NCBI GenBank assembly: GCA_963921825.1
Contig: OY997593.1
Location: 42,609,111-42,673,110 of the forward strand
DNA: 64,000 nucleotides
Direction: 5' to 3'
Source: Erodium maritimum
Taxonomy: Eukaryota; Streptophyta; Magnoliopsida; Geraniales; Geraniaceae
The notes under the pieces are model-generated. The model made no database searches and was not told where the DNA came from. It saw only the letters and a program-made list of their open reading frames with translations. This document shows, one piece after another, positions 33,309 to 42,914 of the stretch (the stretch's first letter is position 1; each line of letters starts with the position of its first letter). Both the position numbers and the translations under genes were made by a program.

Positions 33309-34980
33309 TGTTGGGTCTCGAGGTAGGGTTGGAGATGAACCAACTCGCAGCGGAAAATCAATGAAAACCAAGAGACGATTAAAACCATGAAACAACTAAC
33401 AAAGAATGGATTCACAAGAGAAAAATTCAGCACTAGTTCTTACCAAAACAAGAACACCGGTTAACGAATGATTGGCTTGAGTCTCCAAGACGCCTACGTA
33501 TCCACATGGGAATCAAAGCCACGTAGTTCTTCTCTTTGAGGACTCAAGAACACAAACATGGAGGTGGAAACTAGCCAAACCCGAAATGGCCATGGAAGAG
33601 GGAGAGAAAATGTGTTTCCTATTCTTGTCTTGTGTTTGTTATGTTGAAAAAAGATGACTTAAACATAACAAAACCCATACTTGTCCAACTAAAGGCATGG
33701 GACAAGTATGGTGTCAAGTAAGGTGTAAATAGGACAAGTATGGCAAGACAAGATTGGGTTAGGTGGTGAATCACCAACACCTTAATCTTTGTCTTGCTTA
33801 CTTAGTACTAATTAATCAAGACTTGATTAATTAGTTCCATGGGCCTTGGTTGCATGGGCCTTTCATGGGCCTCTTGGAACATGGCCCGTGGCCATTTCTA
33901 ACGAGGTCCCGTGATTCGCTCATCGCCTCCAAGCCTTCCAACATTATCCGACGCGATCAATCCCAAGACTCCAAGCCTTGTCTCGATCCGTAAAGTCCTA
34001 TTCACGTACGAGCACATGACCCAAAACCCAGTTTTGGTCATGTCCCGAGACAACTCCCTTTTGGCCATTCTCCATAAATGTGTCAATGAGTTTCATCCTC
34101 CGGTGTGACCCTTAGGTTTATGCATGTCAATAGATCAACGTAAAATCCCATTTTACTTGATCCTATTTAAGTGGCAACTAACGAGACTTTAGTATTGCCT
34201 GACATTGCATAACGAATCGACCCTGTCGATTCTAACCTTTCCGTCATCCCTGTCATTATCCTTTTATCTCCGATATCCTGATTGAGATAAGGCATAGAGC
34301 CGTCATCCTTATTATTCTCAATCACCGTTCCTTGATATGTGAGATGACTGAAGATATGATACCCAGTATCATGTGCATGGCCATGCTATTCTTTCAGTCA
34401 CTCTCGATCAAGCGGCCGAGAACCGATATCTTTCCCATACCTCAGTATGAGGGATAAATCCCTTAGCCGCCTTTCGTGTCACTCATGTAGCCCGTCCCCA
34501 AGCCAATCATGGCCGTTATGGAAGCCCTGTTACGGACAACGTTAGGCTCAGGTCAAACTCAGTTGTTGACTACATAGCGATCACAAAGACTCCTTGGTCT
34601 AAGGATACATGACAAGCTACAACACTGAATATGTTCATGACTTAATCTATGGCACATATTCAGGGCGGGTCGTCCAATATCATGTCCCACATGATATCTA
34701 TGATCAGACTCCGGAATCTCATTCCAATGACTAACAGAACGTAAGCCATAAAGAGCCATCTTTCATACTAGTCGCTTCTAGTGAAGCTTTGTTGACTAGG
34801 GACCCATCGAGTGTGATCTATCTCGATCTATGGTTCTATTCGCATGGTGGGCATAGATCAGAGCACACATCGATATATTACTCCAACACATAAGTAATAT
34901 AAAGCCGCTTTAATTTTATTGCTAACGATGATATATACATTTGGACATTTAGGATTGAACTACGGGCACTAAGACTAACA
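33309..34980 (-). repeat. 5' LTR of copia copy 1
   Basis: Right LTR, 1,672 bp, equal in length to the left one with about one difference seen. Ends ACTAACA at 34980, directly before CTGAC. Contains the inverted repeat at 33807-33835. Confidence 0.93.
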
Positions 34981-37113
34981 CTGACGCCGTCGCCGCCGAC
35001 GAGAGAAACCCCGACCTCGCCTCTGCCGCCGTCGCCGGAGATGGGCCGGAACCCTAGCCGTCGTCGCCTCCGTTCACGTCTCAGGCCAGGGACGGCCCTG
35101 GTCCAGAACTAAGCTACGGACAGGCTCGGGCCAGATCTTGAGTTGGGCCTCGGGCCTGGGCCTCGGACCGGACTTGGGCCAGAACCAGGTTTGGGCTCCA
35201 GCATGGGTTTGGGCCTTAGGCCTGGACTTGAACTGGATCCTGGACTTGGGTCTGGACTCGGGTCTGGATCCGGGTCTGGATCGGGCTCGGGTCGGCTCTG
35301 GTCTGGACTAGGATCCGGGTCGGTTTCCGGCCGGGTTCGGGTCAGACTCGGGTCGGTCGGGTCGGTCGGTTTTTAGATAATTGATTTAATTAATAATTGG
35401 GCTAAAATCAGATAAATTCAGGGACTTAGCGGTTAATTTAAAAGACGAATTTGACTATTTAGAGGACTGCTCTATCTGGACCGGGACTGATATTGAACCT
35501 TACCTGTTAAACTCAGACTTGGACTTCGCCCGAGAAGACCGGAGTTAGGCCAGGACGTCAGCAGCTAGGAGACGTAGCTGTGGTTCTTTTGAGGTAAGGA
35601 AAAGTCGTAAACTCAACTCCTAAATTAAGAATGCTAATAGTATGCCTATACGATAATTAATAACCGGAAAAGGTCCTAGTTTACATATAGGATGTGATTC
35701 ACTATAATAACCGCTTTTCAATTATAATAATAACCGGACGAGTCTTAGTATGCATATAGGATGTGATTAACTAGATTACTCGCTTTCAATATCTTGGGAA
35801 ATTGTCGTGCTGGTAGAATGGTCATGTCGAGCCTTAGGGTTGCTTGTTGATTGTATTCACTATTGTTTGTTCGCCTTAAGAACGATGAATGTTCCTTCTT
35901 AGGTTAAGATAAGAGTCAAAGTAGATTAATTTAATTGTGATGATCGTGTTGTGAACGCTTGTTCCGTGTTTTGAATGATTGATTGATTGAATGAATGTTT
36001 GTGTGTAAATTGATTGTGCCGTTGAATATGATCGGGTGAGTGATAGACTGATGATACGTGACTGGTAAGTATACCGGTAAGTTGATTAATAACATGAGCA
36101 GTTGTGTTGTGCTTGTCGGGGATTGCATGCCCTGGTTGTTTACTTGTCATGGGTGTTTTTGGAATAATATCCGATCGACGGGGTAGTCCGGTCCGATACA
36201 GTTATGTTATTGTTTCACCCCGATGCTACGTGTTCCGGGAAGACCTAGGCCGAGGGACATTCTGGTATGGTATATTATTGTGTTATCCGATGCTACGTGT
36301 TCCGGAAAGACTCGTTTCACCCCGATGCTACGTGTTCCGGGAAGACCAAGGCCGAGTGATGTTCTGGCTTGGTACTTTATTGTCTCACTCCGATGCTACG
36401 TGTTCCAGAGAGACTCACTTTACCCCCATGACCTGTGGTCCTTTGGGAACATTTCTGGAACTTCCGATGATCCGCGTTTCTAGGGAACGTTTCCGGAAGC
36501 TCCGATGATAGTGTTTCCTCTAGACCGAGGGGCAATCTGATATGATGTGCCAGTCAGTGGACGGATCCGAGTCATCGGATTTTACATTCAGTATTTCGGT
36601 ATTTGGGTGTTACTTTAATCGATTCCTTGTTCAATCGTCATCTCTTGTTGATTTCCTTATGTATTACCTGCATTAAAGTATTACTATTTCTTATTGATAT
36701 ATAAGTTTTGGGTTAAGCACACTAATTACAAATTTCGAGTGACTTTACTAATCAGTTTTACTGTTAAAACGGGGGTCCCATTACTTTACTACTTTTTCCT
36801 ACTGGAGCGTAAGCTCAACCCCTTCGTGTTTTCCCGCTGTTTTACAGGTTTATGTGTTGAGTAGGCTGTAGGACGTCTCAGGGCCCGGGAGCTCACTAAG
36901 GGTCTGGAAGTTATCTTGTTAGAGACGTACCGTCGTTTGTTTAAAACTATGTCGTATTTGTCTTTGTTGAACTTTGACTCTTAGCTTGGTCTTATTTAAG
37001 AGATTTACTTGGAGCTTTACTTGATCAAATTTATCTTTTTTTATTGTTATTTATCCTTATTTTAGTGCACGTCTCGAGTTCGGGAAAAACCGGATTTGGG
37101 GCGTGACAAGGTG

Positions 37114-37577
37114 AGTTAACCATTTCTCCAACTTTCAATATTACTGATTTGGCTCCCTATCATGCAGATGAATCAGTTCTGAGGTCAGAACCTTGTCAAG
37201 AGGGAGGGGATGATGAGGACATCAAAGCTATTAGCAACATTCCTATTATGCAACTAGCACCGGACGTCGAAGCTATCAGTACTTTATCCGAGTCCGAAGA
37301 AGAAGCTATCGGCAACATTCCTATTATGCGATTAGTACCAAGGACAAGATCAGGAACTAAAGTATTACATGAAGAATTCAACAAGAAAGTGGAGAATTTA
37401 ATAAAGCATGGGGAACTCCAAGAAGACGTGATCACCAAGGCAAATCAAGAAGACATTCAAGAACAATTCAAGACTTCAACAAATCTATTTTTGCCTCTAC
37501 TTCAAGGAATTAATGAATCCAACTTATTCATCATTTCCAAAGGAGATTCAGCCCCTCAAACCACTCAAGAACATTAA
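37114..37577 (+). pseudogene. Element A pol C-terminal tail, extending into the 3' LTR
   Basis: This is the resumption of the pol frame cut at 15433: removing element C and one AGGTG restores an open frame. It starts with the conserved 'SPTFNITDLAPYH' block, passes in frame through the purine tract ('CQEGGDDED', 37198-37210) and continues 122 codons into the LTR to TAA at 37575-37577. The tail has acidic repeats built on 'EAISxxxx' and two 'NIPIM' motifs, then a basic 'VPRTRSGTK' segment and a predicted helix. CRM-type elements are known for pol tails of this kind in place of a standard chromodomain; the targeting role is inferred, not shown. No stop lies in this part. Confidence 0.8.
37198..37210 (+). 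promoter_or_regulatory. Polypurine tract of element A
   Basis: AAGAGGGAGGGGA, immediately before the 3' LTR start TGATGAGG, and translated as part of pol. Confidence 0.88.
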
Positions 37578-38055
37578 ATAGCCAAGGTATGCAAATAAAT
37601 TCAGATTATTAATGAGTTACTTTTGTTGTTTTGCAGATTCCAAGCAATTAGTTTATCAAGAGTCATTTAGCATTAATTGAGTCAAATGTAATCAATTTTC
37701 GACTCTTGAAGGTCACTTGCTGTTGGGCTATTTAATAAAATCCCTTCTCAGCATGTATTATCCAAGTTTTATGAAATAAAAATTCGAGTTTTCTTCTGGG
37801 AAGAACTTATCACATTCAACCTTCTTGTGTGCGAAGCCTTGAAGTTGTTTGTTCGACTTATCACAGACTTTCCATAATTTGTGTGGCGTTATTCAATCCA
37901 CCATCTATCCTCCTAGTTACTTCGATTCTTCAAAGAGTGTTGTACGGTCAGTTGAAGCAATCTCCATCATCGACTCCATCTTCATCCATTGGAACCTTAA
38001 AAAGTGTTGTACGACCAGCTAAGGTTCTCCATCCTCCCACCACGTTCTTGTATCA
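37211..38055 (+). repeat. 3' LTR of element A
   Basis: 845 bp, uninterrupted, TGATGAGG to GTATCA, followed by the second CTTAC. It shows what the 5' LTR looked like before the 1,374-bp insert at 7506-8879. Confidence 0.92.
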
Positions 38056-38060
38056 CTTAC

Positions 38061-38207
38061 TAATTGAACATATAAAGTAAAATTCTTCCAATTCATTTTG
38101 CACAATAGAGGAACATCAGTATCCAGCAGCCTCACTATCTCGATTTTGCCATGATGTCTGCTTAAGTTATTCCTTCATATTATCACTGTCAGAGAATAAA
38201 GAGCAAC
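38061..38207. other. Sliver of pre-insertion sequence
   Basis: About 150 bp between the TSD of element A and the TSD of the LINE at 38225-52265. No gene or repeat recognised. Confidence 0.5.
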
Positions 38208-39242
38208 AACAACCAGGCTGCAGTGGTCTTAGTTGATTCAATAATCCTCAATGTAAATCCCTCGGCCTGCAAACACTCTCAACTGAAAAAACCCTACCTC
38301 TAACCTTTACAGCCGCTGCCTTGCTCCTCTTCCCCCGTCGGTGCCGACTTCAGCTCCGGCCTTGTCTGTCACCGGCGGAGGTCTCCTCTACCCTTTCATC
38401 TGCTCTTTATTCTTCTTCTTTTCCTTTTCTTCTTTCCCTTGTGACCGGCCACACAAACTCGCCGTCGCTCGGTTCTCGTTCACCGGACCTCGACTCCTTC
38501 TATCCGCATCTGGTGGTTGGTTGTCACGCCCCAATTTCAGTAAACCGAACTCAGTCGGTGAACTTTTAAAACGATAAAATATTTTGAAACCTTTTACATT
38601 AAATCACTTTGAGATCACCGTTTGTTCAACAAAATAATATTTACAACTTAAAACACGTCCCAACAAGTGGACAAAAGTGTGGTATCCGTCGCTAGACTCA
38701 AAATAAACCCAGAATCTCGCTCCCAGCTCTTCAAGCTTCGGAAGCTCACCTAGTCCAACCTGCGACCGGTACCAGTAGGAAAAGCAGCTAGGGGTGAGCG
38801 TTCGCTCACCACCACGGATAACAGACTGACTACGGCATAATTAGCAGACAATGCCGGTAACACCAACAACCAACTCAACACCGGGAACACCATCCCCAAC
38901 TCAAGTAACCCGACCGACACCCACACACTGATACTTTCCTCAGCCGACTCAACACTCGGACACGTAAAGTAGACCCGACACGACGATTGACGACCTCCTC
39001 CAAAGACACGATAGACCACCACGCAACACCCAAGATCACAAAGGATCGCACACCAACCAAGATCACAAAGGATCGCACTCCTGTCAGCTTCTCAGTGCCG
39101 GTTGCTAACCGGCTGGGCTCGAGCCTGCCCCACGCGCTTTGCCGATCCCTATCAGGCTCCAGGCGATCGACCTGTTGGCGATATATACAGCGCTGCTTTT
39201 CCGATAGCTAGTCGGAAGGGGAGCTGCCCTCTCATCGCCTAA

Positions 39243-39405
39243 AAACGCTCACAACCTCCCGAGACTCGAACTCGGTCAGGCTAGCTAAAGAACGCTCGCA
39301 ACTTCCCGAGACTCGAACTCGGTCAAGCCAGCCAAAGAATGCTCGCAACCTCCCGAGACTCGAACTCGGTCAGGCCAGCCAAAGAACGCTCGCAACTTAC
39401 CGATC
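39243..39405. repeat. Minisatellite 1 in the minus-strand solo LTR, 47-bp unit
   Basis: About 3.5 copies of a 47-bp unit. Each copy contains 'cccgagactcgaactcggtc', which is itself nearly palindromic (CCGAG...CTCGG). Confidence 0.8.
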
Positions 39406-39517
39406 CCTGTCAGGTAAGCCAGCCAAATTCCACACCACTTCCCGACACACAGTCGGGTCACTAACCTCGGGCAAGCACAATCACAATCACAAGCAAAGTT
39501 CAACAAACAGCAACAAC

Positions 39518-40170
39518 ACAGGTTCAACACTCCACAGGCACTCATGGCCGCCCAAGATACCAATAGTAAAACACAGACTCAACAACCCCACGGGCACTCA
39601 TGGCCTCCCAAGACACACCAACCATAACTCACGGGCTCAACAACCCCACGGGCACTCATGGTCACCCAAGACACACCAACAGTAACTCACGGGCTCAACA
39701 ACCCCACGGGCACTCATAGCCACCCAAAACACACCAACAGTAACTCACGGGCTCAACAACCCCATGGGCACTCATGGCCACCAAGACACACCAACAGTAA
39801 CTCACGGGCTCAACAACCCCACGGCACTCACGGCCACCCAAGACACACCAACAGTAAAGACACGGGTTCAACAACCCCACGGGCACTCATGGCCACCAAG
39901 ACACACCAACAGTAACTCACGGGCTCAACAACCCCACGGGCACTCATGGCCACCTAAGACACACCAACAGTAACTCACGGGCTCAACAACCCCACGGCAC
40001 TCACGGCCACCCAAGACACACCAACAGTAACTCACGGGCTCAACAACCCCACGGCACTCATGGCCTCTCAAGACACACCAACAGTAAAGACACGGGTTCA
40101 ATCAGCCCCACGGGCACTCATGGCCACCCCAGACACAACAGTAAAACACAGGCTCTCATGGCCACCCAAG
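39518..40170. repeat. Minisatellite 2 in the minus-strand solo LTR, 58-bp unit
   Basis: About 11 copies of a 58-bp unit, each with 'caacaaccccacgggcactc', 'atggccaccc', 'aagacacacc' and 'aacagtaact'. Copies differ by a few substitutions and 1-2-bp indels; some carry 'aaagacacgggtt' in place of 'aactcacgggct', and these variants are interspersed, suggesting higher-order duplication. The spacing is head-to-tail without unique spacers, so it is not a CRISPR-like array. Confidence 0.9.
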
Positions 40171-40187
40171 ACACAAATTACACAAAC

Positions 40188-40345
40188 AACCTCTGGGCAT
40201 AACCAATGCCTCCAGCAGTTCTAATATCAACAGTTTCACAATCAACCTCCGGGCATGGTCATATGCCTCCAGTACTCCTAATATCGATAAGTTCACAATC
40301 AACCTCCGGGCATGGTCATATGCCTCCAGTAATTCTAACATCGAT
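40188..40345. repeat. Minisatellite 3 in the minus-strand solo LTR, about 57-bp unit
   Basis: Three copies with 'caacctccgggcatggtcat' and 'atgcctccag' followed by 'ctaatatcgataagtt'. Confidence 0.8.
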
Positions 40346-40359
40346 AAGTTCTCTGCTCC

Positions 40360-40490
40360 TACGACACTACTAAGTGTCACATGCATTTCCAATCTTCGAT
40401 AACCTACTTAACCCACGACACCCCAAGTGTCACATGCATTTCTAATATTCGATAACCTACTTAACCCACGACACCCAAGTGTCACATGCA
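40360..40490. repeat. Minisatellite 4 in the minus-strand solo LTR, about 54-bp unit
   Basis: Nearly three copies with 'acgacaccccaagtgtcaca' and 'tgcatttctaatattcgata'. Each has a small inverted repeat, 'gacac' with 'gtgtc'. Confidence 0.78.
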
Positions 40491-41075
40491 ATTCTACTGT
40501 TAACTTTCTCTAATCAGGGTCGAGATCCGGCTACTTTTCCCTACCTCGTATGCTTTCTCCAAAAGCGCACAATCAAGCTCCGGCGTGATCTCGGTCACTC
40601 GCCTAGCTTTCCACTTCCTCTGTCAGCGGCACGATCTAAAAGAACACAATTTTAAATGCTTTTAAGCTTGCAGGCATAAACTGAATTTTAATAAACCTGA
40701 CGCCCAAAGTAACCCCGACAATGTCGATCACTCCCAAACTTCCCAATTACTCGACGTTGTCGATATTGGACCCGGAAAGGCCCGATTCGCCCGACATGGC
40801 GAATCTGCACGGGTTTTGAAAACGCCCTTCCGGGGCTCCGAAAAATCCCGTTTTCGTTTCTACGGTCTTAGAATAATTCAGGGGTTCCTAGGCACTCGAC
40901 AGAATCGAATTCTGACTTCCGAGTCATTTAATTAACGTTTTATAGTTTCTAAATCCGATAAATACAACTTTTCCAATTTAATTCCAAATTTCGATTCAGT
41001 TATGGATACATGATCCGGGGAACGTTCTAAACCACCCGAACACTAAACCCGAGCACCCGAGCACGTGGGCCCCAC

Positions 41076-42763
41076 TGTTGAGTCTCGAGGTAAGGTTGGA
41101 GATGAACCAACTCGCAGCGGAAAATCAATGAAAACCAAGAGACAATTAGAACCATGAAACAACTAACAAAGAATGGATTAACAAGAGAAAAATTCAGCAC
41201 TAGTTCTTACCAAAACAAGAACACCGGTTAACGAATGATTGGCTTGAGTCTCCAAGACGCCTACGTATCCACATGGGAATCAAAGCCACGTAGTTCTTCT
41301 CTTTGAGGACTCAAGAACACAAAAATGGAGGAGGAAACTAGCCAAACCCGAAATGGCCATGGAAGAGGGAGAAAAAATGTGTTTCCTATTCTTGTCTTGT
41401 CTTTGTTATGTTGAAAAAAGATGACTTAAACATAACAAAACCCATACTTGTCCAACTAAAGGCATGAGACAAGTATGGTGTCAAGTAAGGTGTAAATAGG
41501 ACAAAGTATGGCAAGACAAGATTGGGTTAGGTGGTGAATCACCAACACCTTAATCCTTGTCTTGCTTACTTAGTACTAATTAATCAAGACTTGATTAATT
41601 AGTTCCATGGGCCTTGGTTGCATGGGCCTTTCATGGGCCTCTTGGAACATGGCCCGTGGCCATTTCCAACGAGGTCCCGTGATTCGCTCATCGCCTCCAA
41701 GCCTTCCATACCGGAAATGTCCAACATTATCCGACGCGATCAATCCCAAGACTCCAAGCCTTGTCTCGATCCGTAAAGTCCTATTCACTTACGGGCACAT
41801 GACCCAAAACCCAGTTTTGGTCATGTCCCGAGACAACTCCCTTTTGGCCATTCTCCATAAATGTGTCAATGAGTTTCATCCTCCGGTGTGACCCTTAGGT
41901 TTATGCATGTCAATAGATCAACATAAAATCCCATTTTACTTGATCCTATTTAAGTGGCAACTAACGAGACTTTAGTATTGCCCGACATTACATAACGAAT
42001 CGACCCTGTCGATTCTAACCTTTCCGTCGTCCCTGTCATTATCCTTTTATCTCCGATATCCTGATTGAGATAAGGCATAGAGCCGTCATCCTTATTATTC
42101 TCAATCACCGTTCCTTGATATGTGAGATGACTGAAGATATGATACCCAGTATCATGTGCATGGCCATGCTATTCTTCCAGTCACTCTCGATCAAGTGGCC
42201 GAGAACCGATATCTTTCCCATACCTTAGTATGAGGGATAAATCCCTTAGCCGTCTTTCGTGTCACTCATGTAGCCCGTCCCCAAGCCAATCCTGGCCGTT
42301 ATAGAAGCCCTGTTACGGACAACGTTAGGCTCAGGTCAAACTCAGTTGTTGACTACATAGCGATCACAAAGACTCCTTGGTCTAAGGATACATGACAAGC
42401 TACAACACTGAATATGTTCATGACTTAATCTATGGCACATATTCAGGGCGGGTCGTCCAATATCATGTCCCACATGATATCTATGATCAGACTCCGGAAT
42501 CTCATTCCAATGACTAACAGAACGTAAGCCATAAAGAGCCATCTTTCATACTAGTCGCTTCTAGTGAAGCTTTGTTGACTAGGGACCCATCGAGTGTGAT
42601 CTATCTCGATCTATGGTTCTATTCGCATGGTGGGCATAGATCAGAGCACACATCGATATATTACTCCAACACATAAGTAATATAAAGCCGCTTTAATTTT
42701 ATTGCTAACGATGATATATACATTTGGACATTTAGGATTGAACTACGGGCACTAAGACTAACA
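41076..42763 (-). repeat. 3' LTR of copia copy 2
   Basis: 1,688 bp. Starts TGTTGAGTC (copy 1 has TGTTGGGTC) and retains the 'taccggaaatgtcc' block missing from copy 1. Followed by the purine tract complement 'atctcccacttgcc'. Contains the inverted repeat at 41575-41603. Confidence 0.93.
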
Positions 42764-42778
42764 ATCTCCCACTTGCCC
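42764..42778 (-). promoter_or_regulatory. Polypurine tract of copia copy 2
   Basis: Minus-strand GGCAAGTGGGAGAT next to the 3' LTR, identical to copy 1. Confidence 0.75.
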
Positions 42779-42914
42779 TAGTTCCAATCTAAACTCCTAT
42801 ATGTCCCCATCGACTTTACATGTCTAACATGTTCAGGCAGTGACACTGCCTTAGTCAACGAGTTGGCTATGTTATCATCTGTTGCAATATCGGTTATCTT
42901 CACTTCACCTCAGT

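Larger units (their letters stand above)
26549..34980 (-). mobile_element. Complete Ty1/copia element, copy 1
   Basis: 8,432 bp with two 1,672-bp LTRs (26549-28220, 33309-34980) and a perfect 5-bp duplication CTGAC (26544-26548, 34981-34985). Reading on the minus strand: primer site, 1.5-kb leader, gag-protease-integrase-RT-RNase H (the copia order), purine tract. By eye the LTRs differ at one position (about 26767 versus 33527), so the insertion is recent. The coding region carries many lesions, several shared with copia copy 2 at 41076-49536. Its LTRs lack about 15 bp (a 'taccggaaatgtcc' block) present in copy 2 and both solo LTRs, marking a separate subfamily. Confidence 0.95.
15434..37108 (+). 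mobile_element. Ty3/gypsy element C (Tekay-like chromovirus), nested in A
   Basis: Inserted in the integrase C-terminal coding part of element A, with the 5-bp duplication AGGTG at 15429-15433 and 37109-37113. The order is 5' LTR (15434-18298), primer site, long leader, gag, pol with chromodomain, purine tract, 3' LTR (25821-37108, itself interrupted). The LTRs begin TGTAAAGACCGG and end GGGGCGTGACA. The element is about 11.5 kb without nested DNA. It contains a copia solo LTR in the leader and a complete copia element in the 3' LTR. Coding regions carry many stops and frameshifts. The Tekay assignment rests on the gag type, the long LTR and a C-terminal chromodomain ending PHLF. Confidence 0.9.
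25821..37108 (+). repeat. 3' LTR of element C, split by copia copy 1
   Basis: The two halves, 25821-26548 and 34986-37108, together give about 2,851 bp, close to the 2,865-bp 5' LTR. The break is at CTGAC, repeated on both sides of the copia element. It ends GGGGCGTGACA immediately before the second AGGTG. It keeps the site II/telo-box cluster (25933-26034), the G-rich tract (about 35085-35375) and the tandem repeat (36217-36425). Confidence 0.9.
7057..38055 (+). mobile_element. Ty3/gypsy element A (CRM-like), containing nested insertions
   Basis: A full-length LTR retrotransposon, about 6.3 kb once nested DNA is removed, flanked by the 5-bp duplication CTTAC (7052-7056 and 38056-38060). The order is 5' LTR (7057-9275), primer site, gag-protease-RT-RNase H-integrase, purine tract (37198-37210) and 3' LTR (37211-38055). 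The LTRs begin TGATGAGG and end GTATCA. By eye the LTRs differ at about 35 of 845 positions. It has been entered by a LINE-derived element, a copia solo LTR and the whole of element C. The gag-pol frame runs through the purine tract into the 3' LTR and no ordinary chromodomain is seen. Both suit the CRM clade of chromoviruses (inference). Confidence 0.88.

Noticed and set aside
39518-40170. Regular array resembling a CRISPR locus
   Set aside because: Units are head-to-tail 58-bp repeats without unique spacers, inside a plant LTR. It is a minisatellite.
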